Below are positions 1-5,809 of a stretch of 7,680 bases of DNA, piece after piece. The notes beneath the pieces are model-generated. The model saw only the letters and a program-made list of their open reading frames with translations, was not told the DNA's origin and did no database searches. Position numbers and translations under genes: made by a program. Each line of letters starts with the position of its first letter. Position 1 is the first letter of the stretch. Source of the DNA: UMGS172 sp045546555 (GTDB lineage: Bacteria > Bacillota > Clostridia > Oscillospirales > Acutalibacteraceae). The stretch is from assembly GCA_045546555.1 (NCBI GenBank), contig JAZQCY010000110.1:1-7680 (forward strand), written 5' to 3'.

Positions 1-1
1 C

Positions 2-523
2 TGGTGGGGTCACGTTGGTCACGCCAAGGTTCCCGACGAGGTTGCCGCCCGTGTTCGTGACGCAGTGCTCACGGGTATGGGCTTTATCGGTCTGCACTCG
101 GCTCACCATTCCAAGCCGTTCAAGCTGCTTATGGGCACCACCTGCCACCTTGGCTGGCGTGAAAACGGCGATATGGAGCGTATCTGGAACATCAATCCCG
201 CTCACCCCATCACCCAGGGTGTCGGCCGTTATTTTGAGCTTCCCCACGTTGAGACCTATGCCGAGCCGTTTGGCATTCCTAACCCCGACGAGGTTATCTT
301 TATGGGATGGTACGAAGGCGGCGAGCTGTTCCGCTCGGGTTGCACCTTCCACCGTGAAAACGGACGTATCTTCTACTTCCAGCCCGGTCACGAGACCTTC
401 CCCATTTTCTATGATGAGAACGTTCAGACCATCATCAAGAACGCTGTCCGTTGGGCCGCACCGGTCTACCGCTCCGAGGCACTTGTCTGCCCCCACATCA
501 AAAAGATCGGTGAAGAAAAATAA
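2..523 (+). CDS. ThuA-like domain protein, C-terminal part (5' end outside window)
   Basis: The frame is open from the first base of the window to a TAA at 521-523, giving 173 residues; the true start lies upstream. The protein resembles the ThuA/trehalose-utilization family, a class I glutamine-amidotransferase-like fold of roughly 220-260 residues linked to sugar metabolism, so about two thirds is probably present. Visible family signatures are WWGHVGH at residues 1-7, GLHSAHHS at 30-37, a GTTCHLGW segment near 45-52, the stretch INPAHPITQG, and a late GRIFYFQPGHE followed by an amphipathic end resembling the usual C-terminal helix (IIKNAVRWAAP). ThuA proteins are implicated in disaccharide or keto-sugar handling, but the exact reaction is unsettled, so no substrate is assigned. 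A terminator follows 13 bases after the stop, so it is the last gene of its transcript. An internal GTG at 65 could be mistaken for a start, but homology continues upstream of it. Confidence 0.85.
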   Translation, partial: WWGHVGHAKVPDEVAARVRDAVLTGMGFIGLHSAHHSKPFKLLMGTTCHLGWRENGDMERIWNINPAHPITQGVGRYFELPHVETYAEPFGIPNPDEVIFMGWYEGGELFRSGCTFHRENGRIFYFQPGHETFPIFYDENVQTIIKNAVRWAAPVYRSEALVCPHIKKIGEEK

Positions 524-536
524 ATTCTTAAAGTTC

Positions 537-573
537 AACCCCCCGATGTCGCACGACGTCGGGGGTTCCTTTT
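537..573 (+). terminator. Rho-independent terminator of the ThuA-like gene
   Basis: A GC-rich hairpin with arms AACCCCCCGATGTC (537-550) and GACGTCGGGGGTT (555-567), loop GCAC, one G-U pair and one unpaired C, is followed by a short T-rich tail (TCCTTTT). It starts 13 bases after the stop codon of the ThuA-like gene and ends before the mtaB promoter, so it separates the two transcripts. Confidence 0.85.
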
Positions 574-597
574 GCAATTATTTAATACATATTCTTG

Positions 598-626
598 TTG
601 AATTAAACGGCACTTTGCGGTATAAT
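598..626 (+). promoter_or_regulatory. Sigma-A-type promoter for mtaB
   Basis: TTGAAT (598-603), a 17-base spacer and a perfect TATAAT (621-626) match the housekeeping promoter consensus at 4/6 and 6/6. Transcription should begin near 632-634, which leaves a leader of only about ten bases before the ATG at 644. The ribosome binding site GAGGTG (633-638) would then lie at the very 5' end of the message. Confidence 0.75.
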
Positions 627-643
627 ATCCCCGAGGTGTTTTT

Positions 644-1924
644 ATGACGGTTTCTTTTTATACGTTAGGCTGTAAGGTGAATCAGTACGAGTCCGAGGCT
701 TTGGGTGAGATTTTTGAATCCAAGGGCTTTACTGTTCTGCCGCCCGAAAAAAAAGCCGACATGATCATTGTCAACTCCTGCACCGTGACGGCCGAAAGCA
801 ACCGCAAAACACGTCAGGCGGTAAGAAAGCTTCGCCGCAACGCACCCGATGCTCTGATAGTGCTGACGGGCTGTATGGCGCAGGCCTTCCCTGAGGAATC
901 GGCCGCCGTGAAAGAGGCCGACCTTATCATCGGCAACACCCATTACGATACCCTGCCCGATGTGTGCATAAACGCTTTGAATTCACGCTCTGAGCGGCTT
1001 TTTGTAACCGAACACGAAAAGATATATACCGACATCGGTGTCACCAAGATGAGCGAGCACACCCGTGGCTTTATCAAGATTGAGGACGGCTGCAACCGCT
1101 TCTGCTCGTACTGCATCATTCCCTATGCCCGTGGACGTGTGCGTTCAAGATCGCTGGAATCCATTAAAAAAGAAGCCGAAGCGCTGTCTTCGGCAGGTTA
1201 TAAGGAGGTCGTGCTGGTCGGCATCAACCTTTCGGCCTTTGGCTCGGACACAGGCACAGAGCTTTGCGACGCCGTCCTAGCCGTTTCGTCGGTCGAGGGC
1301 ATCAAGCGTGTGCGTTTGGGCTCACTTGAATGCGATCAGATAAGCGACCGTGCGTTGGACTTGCTTGCCGCCAACGAAAAATTCTGTCCGCAGTTCCATT
1401 TGTCGCTTCAGTCGGGCTGTGACAAGACCTTGAAGGAAATGAACCGCAAGTATGATACGGCATTTTACCGTGACCTTGTGGCACGCATCCGTCAAAAATT
1501 CAATAACCCCTCCATCACCACCGACATTATGGTGGGTTTTGCAGGCGAAACGGATGAAGATTTTAACCAGTCCTGCAACTTTATGAAGGAGATCGGCTTT
1601 GCAAGATCGCACACCTTTGTTTATTCAATGCGTGAGGGCACCGTTGCGGCCAAGCGCACCGATCAGGTCGACCCCACGGTAAAGCTTCACCGCAGCCGCA
1701 TTATGCAGGCTGTCACCGACCTTTCGGAGCAAGCTTTCTTAAACAACCAGGTCGGCACCACCGCCAAGGTACTGCTTGAGACCGAGACTGACGGCGTTTG
1801 GGAGGGCTATACCGAAAACTACACCCGAGTTAAGGTAAAAGCCCCCGAAAATAAGGAGAACGATATAATCACCGTTAAACTCATCGAAACCGTAGCCGAT
1901 TATTGTATAGGTGAAATAATGTAA
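644..1924 (+). CDS. mtaB: tRNA (N6-threonylcarbamoyladenosine(37)-C2)-methylthiotransferase MtaB
   Basis: This 426-residue protein is a complete radical-SAM methylthiotransferase of the MtaB (B. subtilis YqeV) type, which converts t6A to ms2t6A at position 37 of ANN-decoding tRNAs. The N-terminal MTTase domain opens with TLGCKVNQYESEAL and carries the three expected cysteines, C10, C46 (NSCTVT) and C77 (LTGCMAQ), that hold one Fe-S cluster. The radical-SAM motif GCNRFCSYCIIPYARG supplies C150, C154 and C157 for the SAM-binding 4Fe-4S cluster. A TRAM-like tRNA-binding region fills about residues 365-426. TLGCKVNQ, as opposed to the TxGCQMN of MiaB, favours MtaB. The ATG has GAGGTG five bases upstream. 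Length and motifs are normal for the family. It is transcribed alone, from a promoter directly upstream to a terminator directly downstream, as expected for a constitutive housekeeping gene. Confidence 0.95.
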   Translation: MTVSFYTLGCKVNQYESEALGEIFESKGFTVLPPEKKADMIIVNSCTVTAESNRKTRQAVRKLRRNAPDALIVLTGCMAQAFPEESAAVKEADLIIGNTHYDTLPDVCINALNSRSERLFVTEHEKIYTDIGVTKMSEHTRGFIKIEDGCNRFCSYCIIPYARGRVRSRSLESIKKEAEALSSAGYKEVVLVGINLSAFGSDTGTELCDAVLAVSSVEGIKRVRLGSLECDQISDRALDLLAANEKFCPQFHLSLQSGCDKTLKEMNRKYDTAFYRDLVARIRQKFNNPSITTDIMVGFAGETDEDFNQSCNFMKEIGFARSHTFVYSMREGTVAAKRTDQVDPTVKLHRSRIMQAVTDLSEQAFLNNQVGTTAKVLLETETDGVWEGYTENYTRVKVKAPENKENDIITVKLIETVADYCIGEIM

Positions 1925-1925
1925 C

Positions 1926-1963
1926 AAAAAACTGCTTCTTGGAAATCCAAGAAGCAGTTTTTT
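1926..1963. terminator. Bidirectional terminator between convergent mtaB and GH16 gene
   Basis: The arms at 1926-1943 and 1946-1963 are perfectly complementary over 18 bases, with core ACTGCTTCTTGG/CCAAGAAGCAGT, A-run on the left and T-run on the right. Read from either strand the hairpin ends in a run of U, so it can stop both mtaB (stop at 1924) and the opposing lipoprotein gene (stop at 1968-1970). It fills nearly all of the 43-base gap. Confidence 0.93.
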
Positions 1964-1967
1964 TAAT

Positions 1968-3749
1968 TTAGTTACCGTAGGTGTTTTCTCTCAAATCAAG
2001 AACACTTTTGCCGTCCTGAAGCTGATAAAGGTGGACATAGTCGACCACAAGGGTGCTCTTGTTTGCCCAATCATCTTCAGTGGCAAGACCAATGCTGGTG
2101 GCACCGCTTTTGAGTCCGACCGCCATACTCAAGGTCAGATACATCTTTTGATTGAAGGTCAAAATATCCTGCTCGGTTGCGGTGGTATCATAAGTAAAGA
2201 ATACTCTGCCGTCGCAGGTGAAGGACATATACTCGGGCGTCCACATCAAACCATAGGTATGGAAATCGTCGTGCAGGTCAACATCCTTGTCGGGGTAATA
2301 TTTCTTGTCGTTGGAAAACTCGTTACCATCGCAGGAGGTATGCTTGTAACCCATCTGTTCACCCAACTTGGTTGGCCAGGAGTGGCAGTTTGCGGCAAAG
2401 CTGTTTCCGCCAAAGTTTTCATTTATATCTATCTCGTTTCCAAATATCTGCTCTTTTGCGGCCTGCTCGTCACCGTATAAGCCAAAATCGGTGCTACCGC
2501 CCGTCCAAAGCGCTGTCCAGAAGCCCTTTGCGGTGGGAATCTTGGCGCTTTCCTCAACGTAGCCGTAGATATAAGCCATATCACGGTGGGTACGGATCAT
2601 ACCTCCGTGGTACTCGGTCTCGGTCTGATACGGAGTAATGGTAAAGTATTCGCCGTCAAAGGTGTAGGTCGACTCGGAACGGCGGCTCTTTTTACCGTTC
2701 TGTCCGTCGGCACTCCACGAAACATGCATCCACTTGGTGGTATCAAGCTCGGTTGCCTTGAAATCCTCAAGCCACGTAGGAGCATAATATGTAGCGGCAT
2801 CGTACTTGCCGATGACCGAAGCATAGCTTCCGTTGGACACGGTGTCGACATTTTCGGCCTTGCCGTCCTTCAGCATCTCCAAAAACTCCGAAACAGCCAT
2901 TGCGGTGGCATAGGTCGAACCACCGTTGAGGTACACCTTCTTGTCGGTGATGACCACCGAGTAGGAATCGGTGTCGTTTTTATCAAATACTTTAACGTCC
3001 TTGCGGTTGGCATTGCCGACAACGATCTCAAAATCACCCTCTTTGAGCAGATGATCGTCAACTATCTCAACCTCAAAGCCTGTGGTCTGCTTGACATATT
3101 CATATATCTTTTCCATTTCAAGCTGTGCAAGATACGACAGATTGAAGCGGGGACGCACCATTGTGAACTTGGAAATGTTGGTTCCGTTAACGGTGATATC
3201 GGTAAAGCTGCCCTCGGTTTTGTGGATATACTTGATACCGCCCTCAACCGTGTGACCCGAAATGAAATTATCAAGGAAATATTTTGCCGCATTGGCTATG
3301 GCGCTGTCGCTAAGCCCGTTGATAACTATCTTTTTGCCAACGGAACAGACGATATAATCGTCAAAGCGGCCGCCAACGTTTTCAACAAGATAGTCGTATG
3401 CAAACTTACTTTCGGGACGGTTGGTGCCGCCGATAAGTATCTCATATTGGTCGGTTCCGTCGGAGGTGTCGGCCGTGTTTTGAATGGCCAACTGAAGCTT
3501 ATCCTTCATGGTCTTGAAAACGTTGCTTGAAATCTCAAACATAGCCTCGTTTTCGTCGGGACGGACTATTTTATAGTTGGATTTTCCATTCTCGTTAAAA
3601 TAGTTTACCGTCTCGGTTGAAAACTCAAGGCCTGTTGCTTCACCCGTAGAAGCGTTGCCCGACTGATTTTCCGACTCGCCGTCACTGCAGGCCGAAAGCA
3701 GCGCAAGGCTTAAAACAAGCACTAAAACAAGAGATAAAAGCCTTTTCAT
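1968..3749 (-). CDS. Secreted lipoprotein with C-terminal GH16 glycoside hydrolase domain
   Basis: The gene encodes 593 residues from an ATG at 3749; AGGAGG (3757-3762) lies seven bases upstream. An in-frame ATG at 3773 would place that site inside the coding region, so it is not the start. Residues 1-21 form a lipoprotein signal peptide (MKRLLSL, hydrophobic core, lipobox LSAC with C21), followed by a Ser/Gly/Glu-rich linker, so the protein should be anchored outside the membrane. Residues about 45-165 and 200-295 hold two related alpha/beta units (EILIGGTNR at 103-111, EIVVGNANR at 241-249) that resemble the small N-terminal domains of GH20 and GH67 enzymes. Residues about 320-582 are a GH16 domain with catalytic motif EIDINE at 439-444 (E439 nucleophile, E444 acid/base by family rule) and GFWTALW at 409-415. 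GH16 enzymes retain configuration and cut beta-1,3/1,4-glucans or galactans; the substrate cannot be read here. No partner genes adjoin it. Confidence 0.87.
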   Translation of the reverse strand: MKRLLSLVLVLVLSLALLSACSDGESENQSGNASTGEATGLEFSTETVNYFNENGKSNYKIVRPDENEAMFEISSNVFKTMKDKLQLAIQNTADTSDGTDQYEILIGGTNRPESKFAYDYLVENVGGRFDDYIVCSVGKKIVINGLSDSAIANAAKYFLDNFISGHTVEGGIKYIHKTEGSFTDITVNGTNISKFTMVRPRFNLSYLAQLEMEKIYEYVKQTTGFEVEIVDDHLLKEGDFEIVVGNANRKDVKVFDKNDTDSYSVVITDKKVYLNGGSTYATAMAVSEFLEMLKDGKAENVDTVSNGSYASVIGKYDAATYYAPTWLEDFKATELDTTKWMHVSWSADGQNGKKSRRSESTYTFDGEYFTITPYQTETEYHGGMIRTHRDMAYIYGYVEESAKIPTAKGFWTALWTGGSTDFGLYGDEQAAKEQIFGNEIDINENFGGNSFAANCHSWPTKLGEQMGYKHTSCDGNEFSNDKKYYPDKDVDLHDDFHTYGLMWTPEYMSFTCDGRVFFTYDTTATEQDILTFNQKMYLTLSMAVGLKSGATSIGLATEDDWANKSTLVVDYVHLYQLQDGKSVLDLRENTYGN

Positions 3750-3788
3750 AATATTTCCTCCTGAAAATACCAAAAATATTGTATTTTT

Positions 3789-3817
3789 ATATTAGCATAT
3801 ACACATTGCCGTGTAAA
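3789..3817 (-). promoter_or_regulatory. Promoter of the GH16 lipoprotein gene
   Basis: On the minus strand, TTTACA (3817-3812), a 17-base spacer and TAATAT (3794-3789) match the sigma-A consensus at 5/6 and 4/6. TG lies at the extended -10 position, directly before C-TAATAT. Transcription would start near 3782, giving a leader of about 32 bases with AGGAGG close to the ATG. Confidence 0.6.
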
Positions 3818-3879
3818 TACCAAGTTCGGAAATGTTAACTTTTTACTTTGTTTTGCGGAATAATTTATTATTTGTAAAC

Positions 3880-3908
3880 AAAAAACGCAGAGGCGAATGC
3901 CTCTGCGT
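3880..3908 (-). terminator. Rho-independent terminator of trpB
   Basis: A ten-base perfect stem (ACGCAGAGGC at 3885-3894, GCCTCTGCGT at 3899-3908, loop GAAT) is followed on the minus strand by six U residues (3885-3880). It begins seven bases after the trpB stop codon, so trpB is the last gene of its transcript and the GH16 gene downstream relies on its own promoter. Confidence 0.93.
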
Positions 3909-3915
3909 GAATGCT

Positions 3916-5136
3916 TTATCTGATACCGTAGTTTTCAAGGATATAGTCCATATCCTTATCGCCACGACCCGAAAGGTTGATGAGGATCGAACCGTGATCC
4001 ATAGTCTTGGCAAGCTTCATACCGTATGCAACGGCGTGCGAGGATTCGATTGCAGGGATGATACCCTCTAAGCGAGCCAGCTTGAAGAATGCATCGATGG
4101 TCTCCTCATCGTCGATAACATCGTACTTAACACGGCCGATGTCCTGCAGGAAGGCGTGCTCGGGGCCCGAGGACGGATAGTCAAGACCCGATGCTACCGA
4201 GTAGACCGGTGCAGGCTCGCCGTTTTCATCCTTGAGCATTATGTTGTTGAAGCCGTGCATAATACCCTCGGTGCCGTATTTAAGGCTTGCGGCGTGGTCG
4301 CCGAGCTTGGGGCCACGACCCAAAGGCTCGATTCCGTAAATATCAACAGGGTCATTAAGGAAGCCTGCAAACAGACCTGCGGCATTTGAACCGCCACCGA
4401 CACAGGCAACGATAGAGGTCGGCAGATGACCTGTCATATCAATGAACTGCTCACGGGCTTCGATACCGACAACGCTCTGGAAATCACGCACCATCATGGG
4501 GAACGGATGGGGGCCCAAAACAGAGCCGATGCAGTAGATAGAATCCTTATACTCCTTGCTGTATGCGTCAAAAGCGGCATCAACAGCCTCTTTAAGGGTT
4601 TTCAATCCGTGGGTAACCTCAACAACATTGGCACCCAAAATCTTCATACGTGCAACGTTGGGAGCCTGCTTCTTGATGTCAACACTACCCATATAAATGT
4701 CGCACTCAAGGCCAAAATATGCGGCGGCGGTAGCCAAAGCAACACCGTGCTGACCTGCGCCCGTCTCGGCAATGACCTTCTTCTTGCCCATGTACTTGGC
4801 AAGCAAGGCCTCACCCATGCAGTGATTGAGCTTGTGTGCTCCCGAGTGGTTAAGATCCTCTCTTTTTGCGTAAAGCTGAACCTTGCCGCCTAAAGCGTCC
4901 GAAAGTCTTTCCAAATGAGTTACGGGAGTGGGTCTGCCCTGGAACTCTTTTCTGATTCTACGAAGCTCTGCAATGAACTTTCTTGACTGGCAGATGGAAA
5001 AATAAGCCTCGGTAATCTCGGCCATGGCGGCCTTCAGCTTATCGTCAATATAAACTCCGCCGTACTTTCCAAAATAACCGTCCTTATCGGGATAATTGTT
5101 AAAATATGTATCAAAATCAACGCCATTAAGTTTCAT
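3916..5136 (-). CDS. trpB: Tryptophan synthase beta chain (TrpB1 type), stand-alone
   Basis: The 406-residue product is a PLP enzyme that joins indole to serine to make L-tryptophan. The ATG at 5136 has GGAGG (5145-5149) eight bases upstream; the ATG at 5151 overlaps that site and is rejected. Family motifs in order: GRPTPVTHLERL (about 67-78), KREDLNHSGAHKLN with PLP lysine K102, ETGAGQHG with catalytic E124, GSVLGPHPFP, the phosphate-binding GGGSN (247-251), GLDYPSSGPEHA and SGRGDKD near the end. GAGQHG (not GAGQWG) points to the TrpB1 class, which normally pairs with TrpA. Length is normal. Small departures from common forms are HKLNH for HKINN and DYPSSGPEH for DYPGVGPEH. No trpA or other trp gene is adjacent and a terminator follows at once. 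A Trp-specific T-box in the leader should raise expression when tRNA-Trp is uncharged. Confidence 0.96.
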   Translation of the reverse strand: MKLNGVDFDTYFNNYPDKDGYFGKYGGVYIDDKLKAAMAEITEAYFSICQSRKFIAELRRIRKEFQGRPTPVTHLERLSDALGGKVQLYAKREDLNHSGAHKLNHCMGEALLAKYMGKKKVIAETGAGQHGVALATAAAYFGLECDIYMGSVDIKKQAPNVARMKILGANVVEVTHGLKTLKEAVDAAFDAYSKEYKDSIYCIGSVLGPHPFPMMVRDFQSVVGIEAREQFIDMTGHLPTSIVACVGGGSNAAGLFAGFLNDPVDIYGIEPLGRGPKLGDHAASLKYGTEGIMHGFNNIMLKDENGEPAPVYSVASGLDYPSSGPEHAFLQDIGRVKYDVIDDEETIDAFFKLARLEGIIPAIESSHAVAYGMKLAKTMDHGSILINLSGRGDKDMDYILENYGIR

Positions 5137-5174
5137 TTTTATTTCCTCCAAATATATAAACTGTAGTTAATAGG

Positions 5175-5341
5175 TAATCAAAGCCTTCTCCTGTGGGAGA
5201 AGGGGGACCGCAAGCAAAGCGAAGCGGTGGATGAGGAGTTATCTTGAACTAAACGCCTCATCCGTCAGCCGTATTTCAGCGGTCAACTAAACAGGTTAAG
5301 CTATCAAAGATTCAATTGTGGCTACGCCATCGCTTTGATAA
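5175..5341. repeat. Palindrome-rich repeat element (MITE/REP-like) in the trpB leader
   Basis: The element is bounded by near-matching inverted ends, TAATCAAAGC (5175-5184) and GCTTTGATAA (5332-5341), which agree at 9 of 10 bases when one is reversed. Inside are CCTTCTCC/GGAGAAGG (5184-5191, 5196-5203), ACCGC/GCGGT (5207-5211, 5224-5228), GGATGAGG/CCTCATCC (5229-5236, 5256-5263) and TATCAAAG/CTTTGATA (5302-5309, 5333-5340). The stretch 5206-5236 also recurs in loose inverted form at 5256-5285. There is no open frame of substance and no clear target-site duplication. From memory, GGAGAAGG...GGATGAGG segments are scattered through many gut Clostridia genomes; I cannot verify this. It lies between the T-box terminator and the trpB ribosome binding site, so read-through trpB mRNA would carry it as a structured spacer. 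Confidence 0.6.
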
Positions 5342-5370
5342 TATTATCATAAATACATCTCCAATGCAAT

Positions 5371-5402
5371 AAAAAAGTCCTCGGCAAATAAATGCCAAGG
5401 AC
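5371..5402 (-). terminator. T-box attenuator terminator
   Basis: On the minus strand GTCCTTGGC (5402-5394) pairs with GCCGAGGAC (5385-5377) around an eight-base A/U loop and is followed by six U residues (5376-5371). Its 5' arm shares CCUUG with the antiterminator, so the two structures exclude each other. This is the termination half of the Trp switch. Confidence 0.93.
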
Positions 5403-5628
5403 GAATAATCAAAAATTATCCGCGGTGCCACCTTGATTCGTGTAAAACACGCACTTTAAGGTACTTCATACCCTTGGCACTAACGTAGCCCTCACGTTGC
5501 AGAATACTCTGTTAAAACATTTCACTGCACCCTCAGCGGTCCATTTGACGACTTGTTTCCTACCCGACTCACAGCAACACGGGCTCTCTGTAAAGGCATC
5601 ATCGCCGTTATCTCCGCCTCAACGGTTT
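5371..5628 (-). promoter_or_regulatory. Tryptophan-specific T-box riboswitch controlling trpB
   Basis: On the minus strand the leader holds every landmark of a transcriptional T-box. The Stem I base pairs GCGG (5617-5614) with CCGC (5539-5536). Inside are AGATAA, the AGAGAG element (5589-5584) and a specifier loop with triplet UGG (5543-5541) followed by a purine. A small Stem III-like hairpin, CGTGT/ACACG, lies just before the T-box sequence AAGGTGGCACCGCG (5434-5421). The antiterminator can form from CAAGG (5435-5431) with CCTTG (5400-5396), plus an inner helix GCGGATAAT/ATTATTCGT around the UGGCACC bulge. The bulge reads UGGC, whose last base pairs with G73, the bacterial tRNA-Trp discriminator. 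Uncharged tRNA-Trp should stabilise the antiterminator and let transcription reach trpB; charged tRNA should allow termination. The transcription start is estimated from the promoter. Confidence 0.95.
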
Positions 5629-5633
5629 CTTAC

Positions 5634-5662
5634 ATTATACCACCGCAAAATGCAAATGTCAA
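5634..5662 (-). promoter_or_regulatory. Consensus promoter of the T-box/trpB transcript
   Basis: On the minus strand TTGACA (5662-5657), a 17-base spacer and TATAAT (5639-5634) form a perfect sigma-A consensus. Transcription should start near 5628-5627, directly before Stem I of the T-box. A full-strength, apparently unregulated promoter fits control by attenuation after initiation. The leader to the trpB ATG is about 490 bases. Confidence 0.92.
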
Positions 5663-5711
5663 CCGCAAAAATCAATGGTTTGGCAATTCATACATATAGC
5701 ACAACAGCGAC

Positions 5712-5732
5712 TACGAATTTTCGTATAATACG
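5712..5732. other. Two overlapping palindromes in the divergent promoter region
   Basis: TACGAA-TT-TTCGTA (5712-5725) is a perfect palindrome and overlaps a second one, CGTAT-A-ATACG (5722-5732). Both lie between the trpB T-box promoter (-) and the promoter of the secreted-protein gene (+), just upstream of the latter's -35. They could be a regulator-binding site; the sequence alone does not show that. A TATAAT at 5724-5729 inside them lacks a convincing -35 partner. Confidence 0.35.
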
Positions 5733-5736
5733 TCAA

Positions 5737-5765
5737 TTGGAATTTATTACCAAATATATTATAAT
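5737..5765 (+). promoter_or_regulatory. Promoter of the secreted DNRLRE-domain gene
   Basis: TTGGAA (5737-5742), a 17-base spacer and a perfect TATAAT (5760-5765) fit sigma-A at 4/6 and 6/6. Transcription should start near 5772, giving a leader of about 38 bases that contains AAGGAG (5795-5800), nine bases before the ATG at 5810. Confidence 0.7.
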
Positions 5766-5809
5766 TATATCATGGACTAAGTTTCAAATATAAAAAGGAG
5801 TGACACTCT

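Noticed and set aside
2586..3530. A 314-codon open frame on the plus strand.
   Set aside because: It lies entirely antisense to the GH16 lipoprotein gene, has no family motifs, and the minus strand carries a signal peptide, lipobox, catalytic motif, promoter and ribosome binding site.
3749..3773. Upstream ATG at 3773 as start of the GH16 lipoprotein (extra MVFSGGNI).
   Set aside because: The AGGAGG site lies within this extension, and starting at 3749 gives a normal lipoprotein signal peptide directly after the start.
5153..5181. A second possible trpB promoter downstream of the T-box (minus strand TTGATT, 17 bases, TATATA), with its -35 supplied by the end of the repeat.
   Set aside because: Both boxes match at only 4/6, and the predicted start near 5146 would fall inside the trpB ribosome binding site, removing it from the message. 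It would also bypass the T-box.
5184..5236. The stem CCTTCTCC/GGAGAAGG and following hairpins as a second terminator or as a CRISPR-like repeat.
   Set aside because: No U-run follows on the trpB strand, there are no regular spaced direct repeats, and the inverted ends of the surrounding element explain them better.
5497..5793. A 98-codon open frame on the plus strand.
   Set aside because: It runs through the T-box and the opposing promoter and shows no recognisable protein features; the RNA structure on the minus strand explains the sequence.
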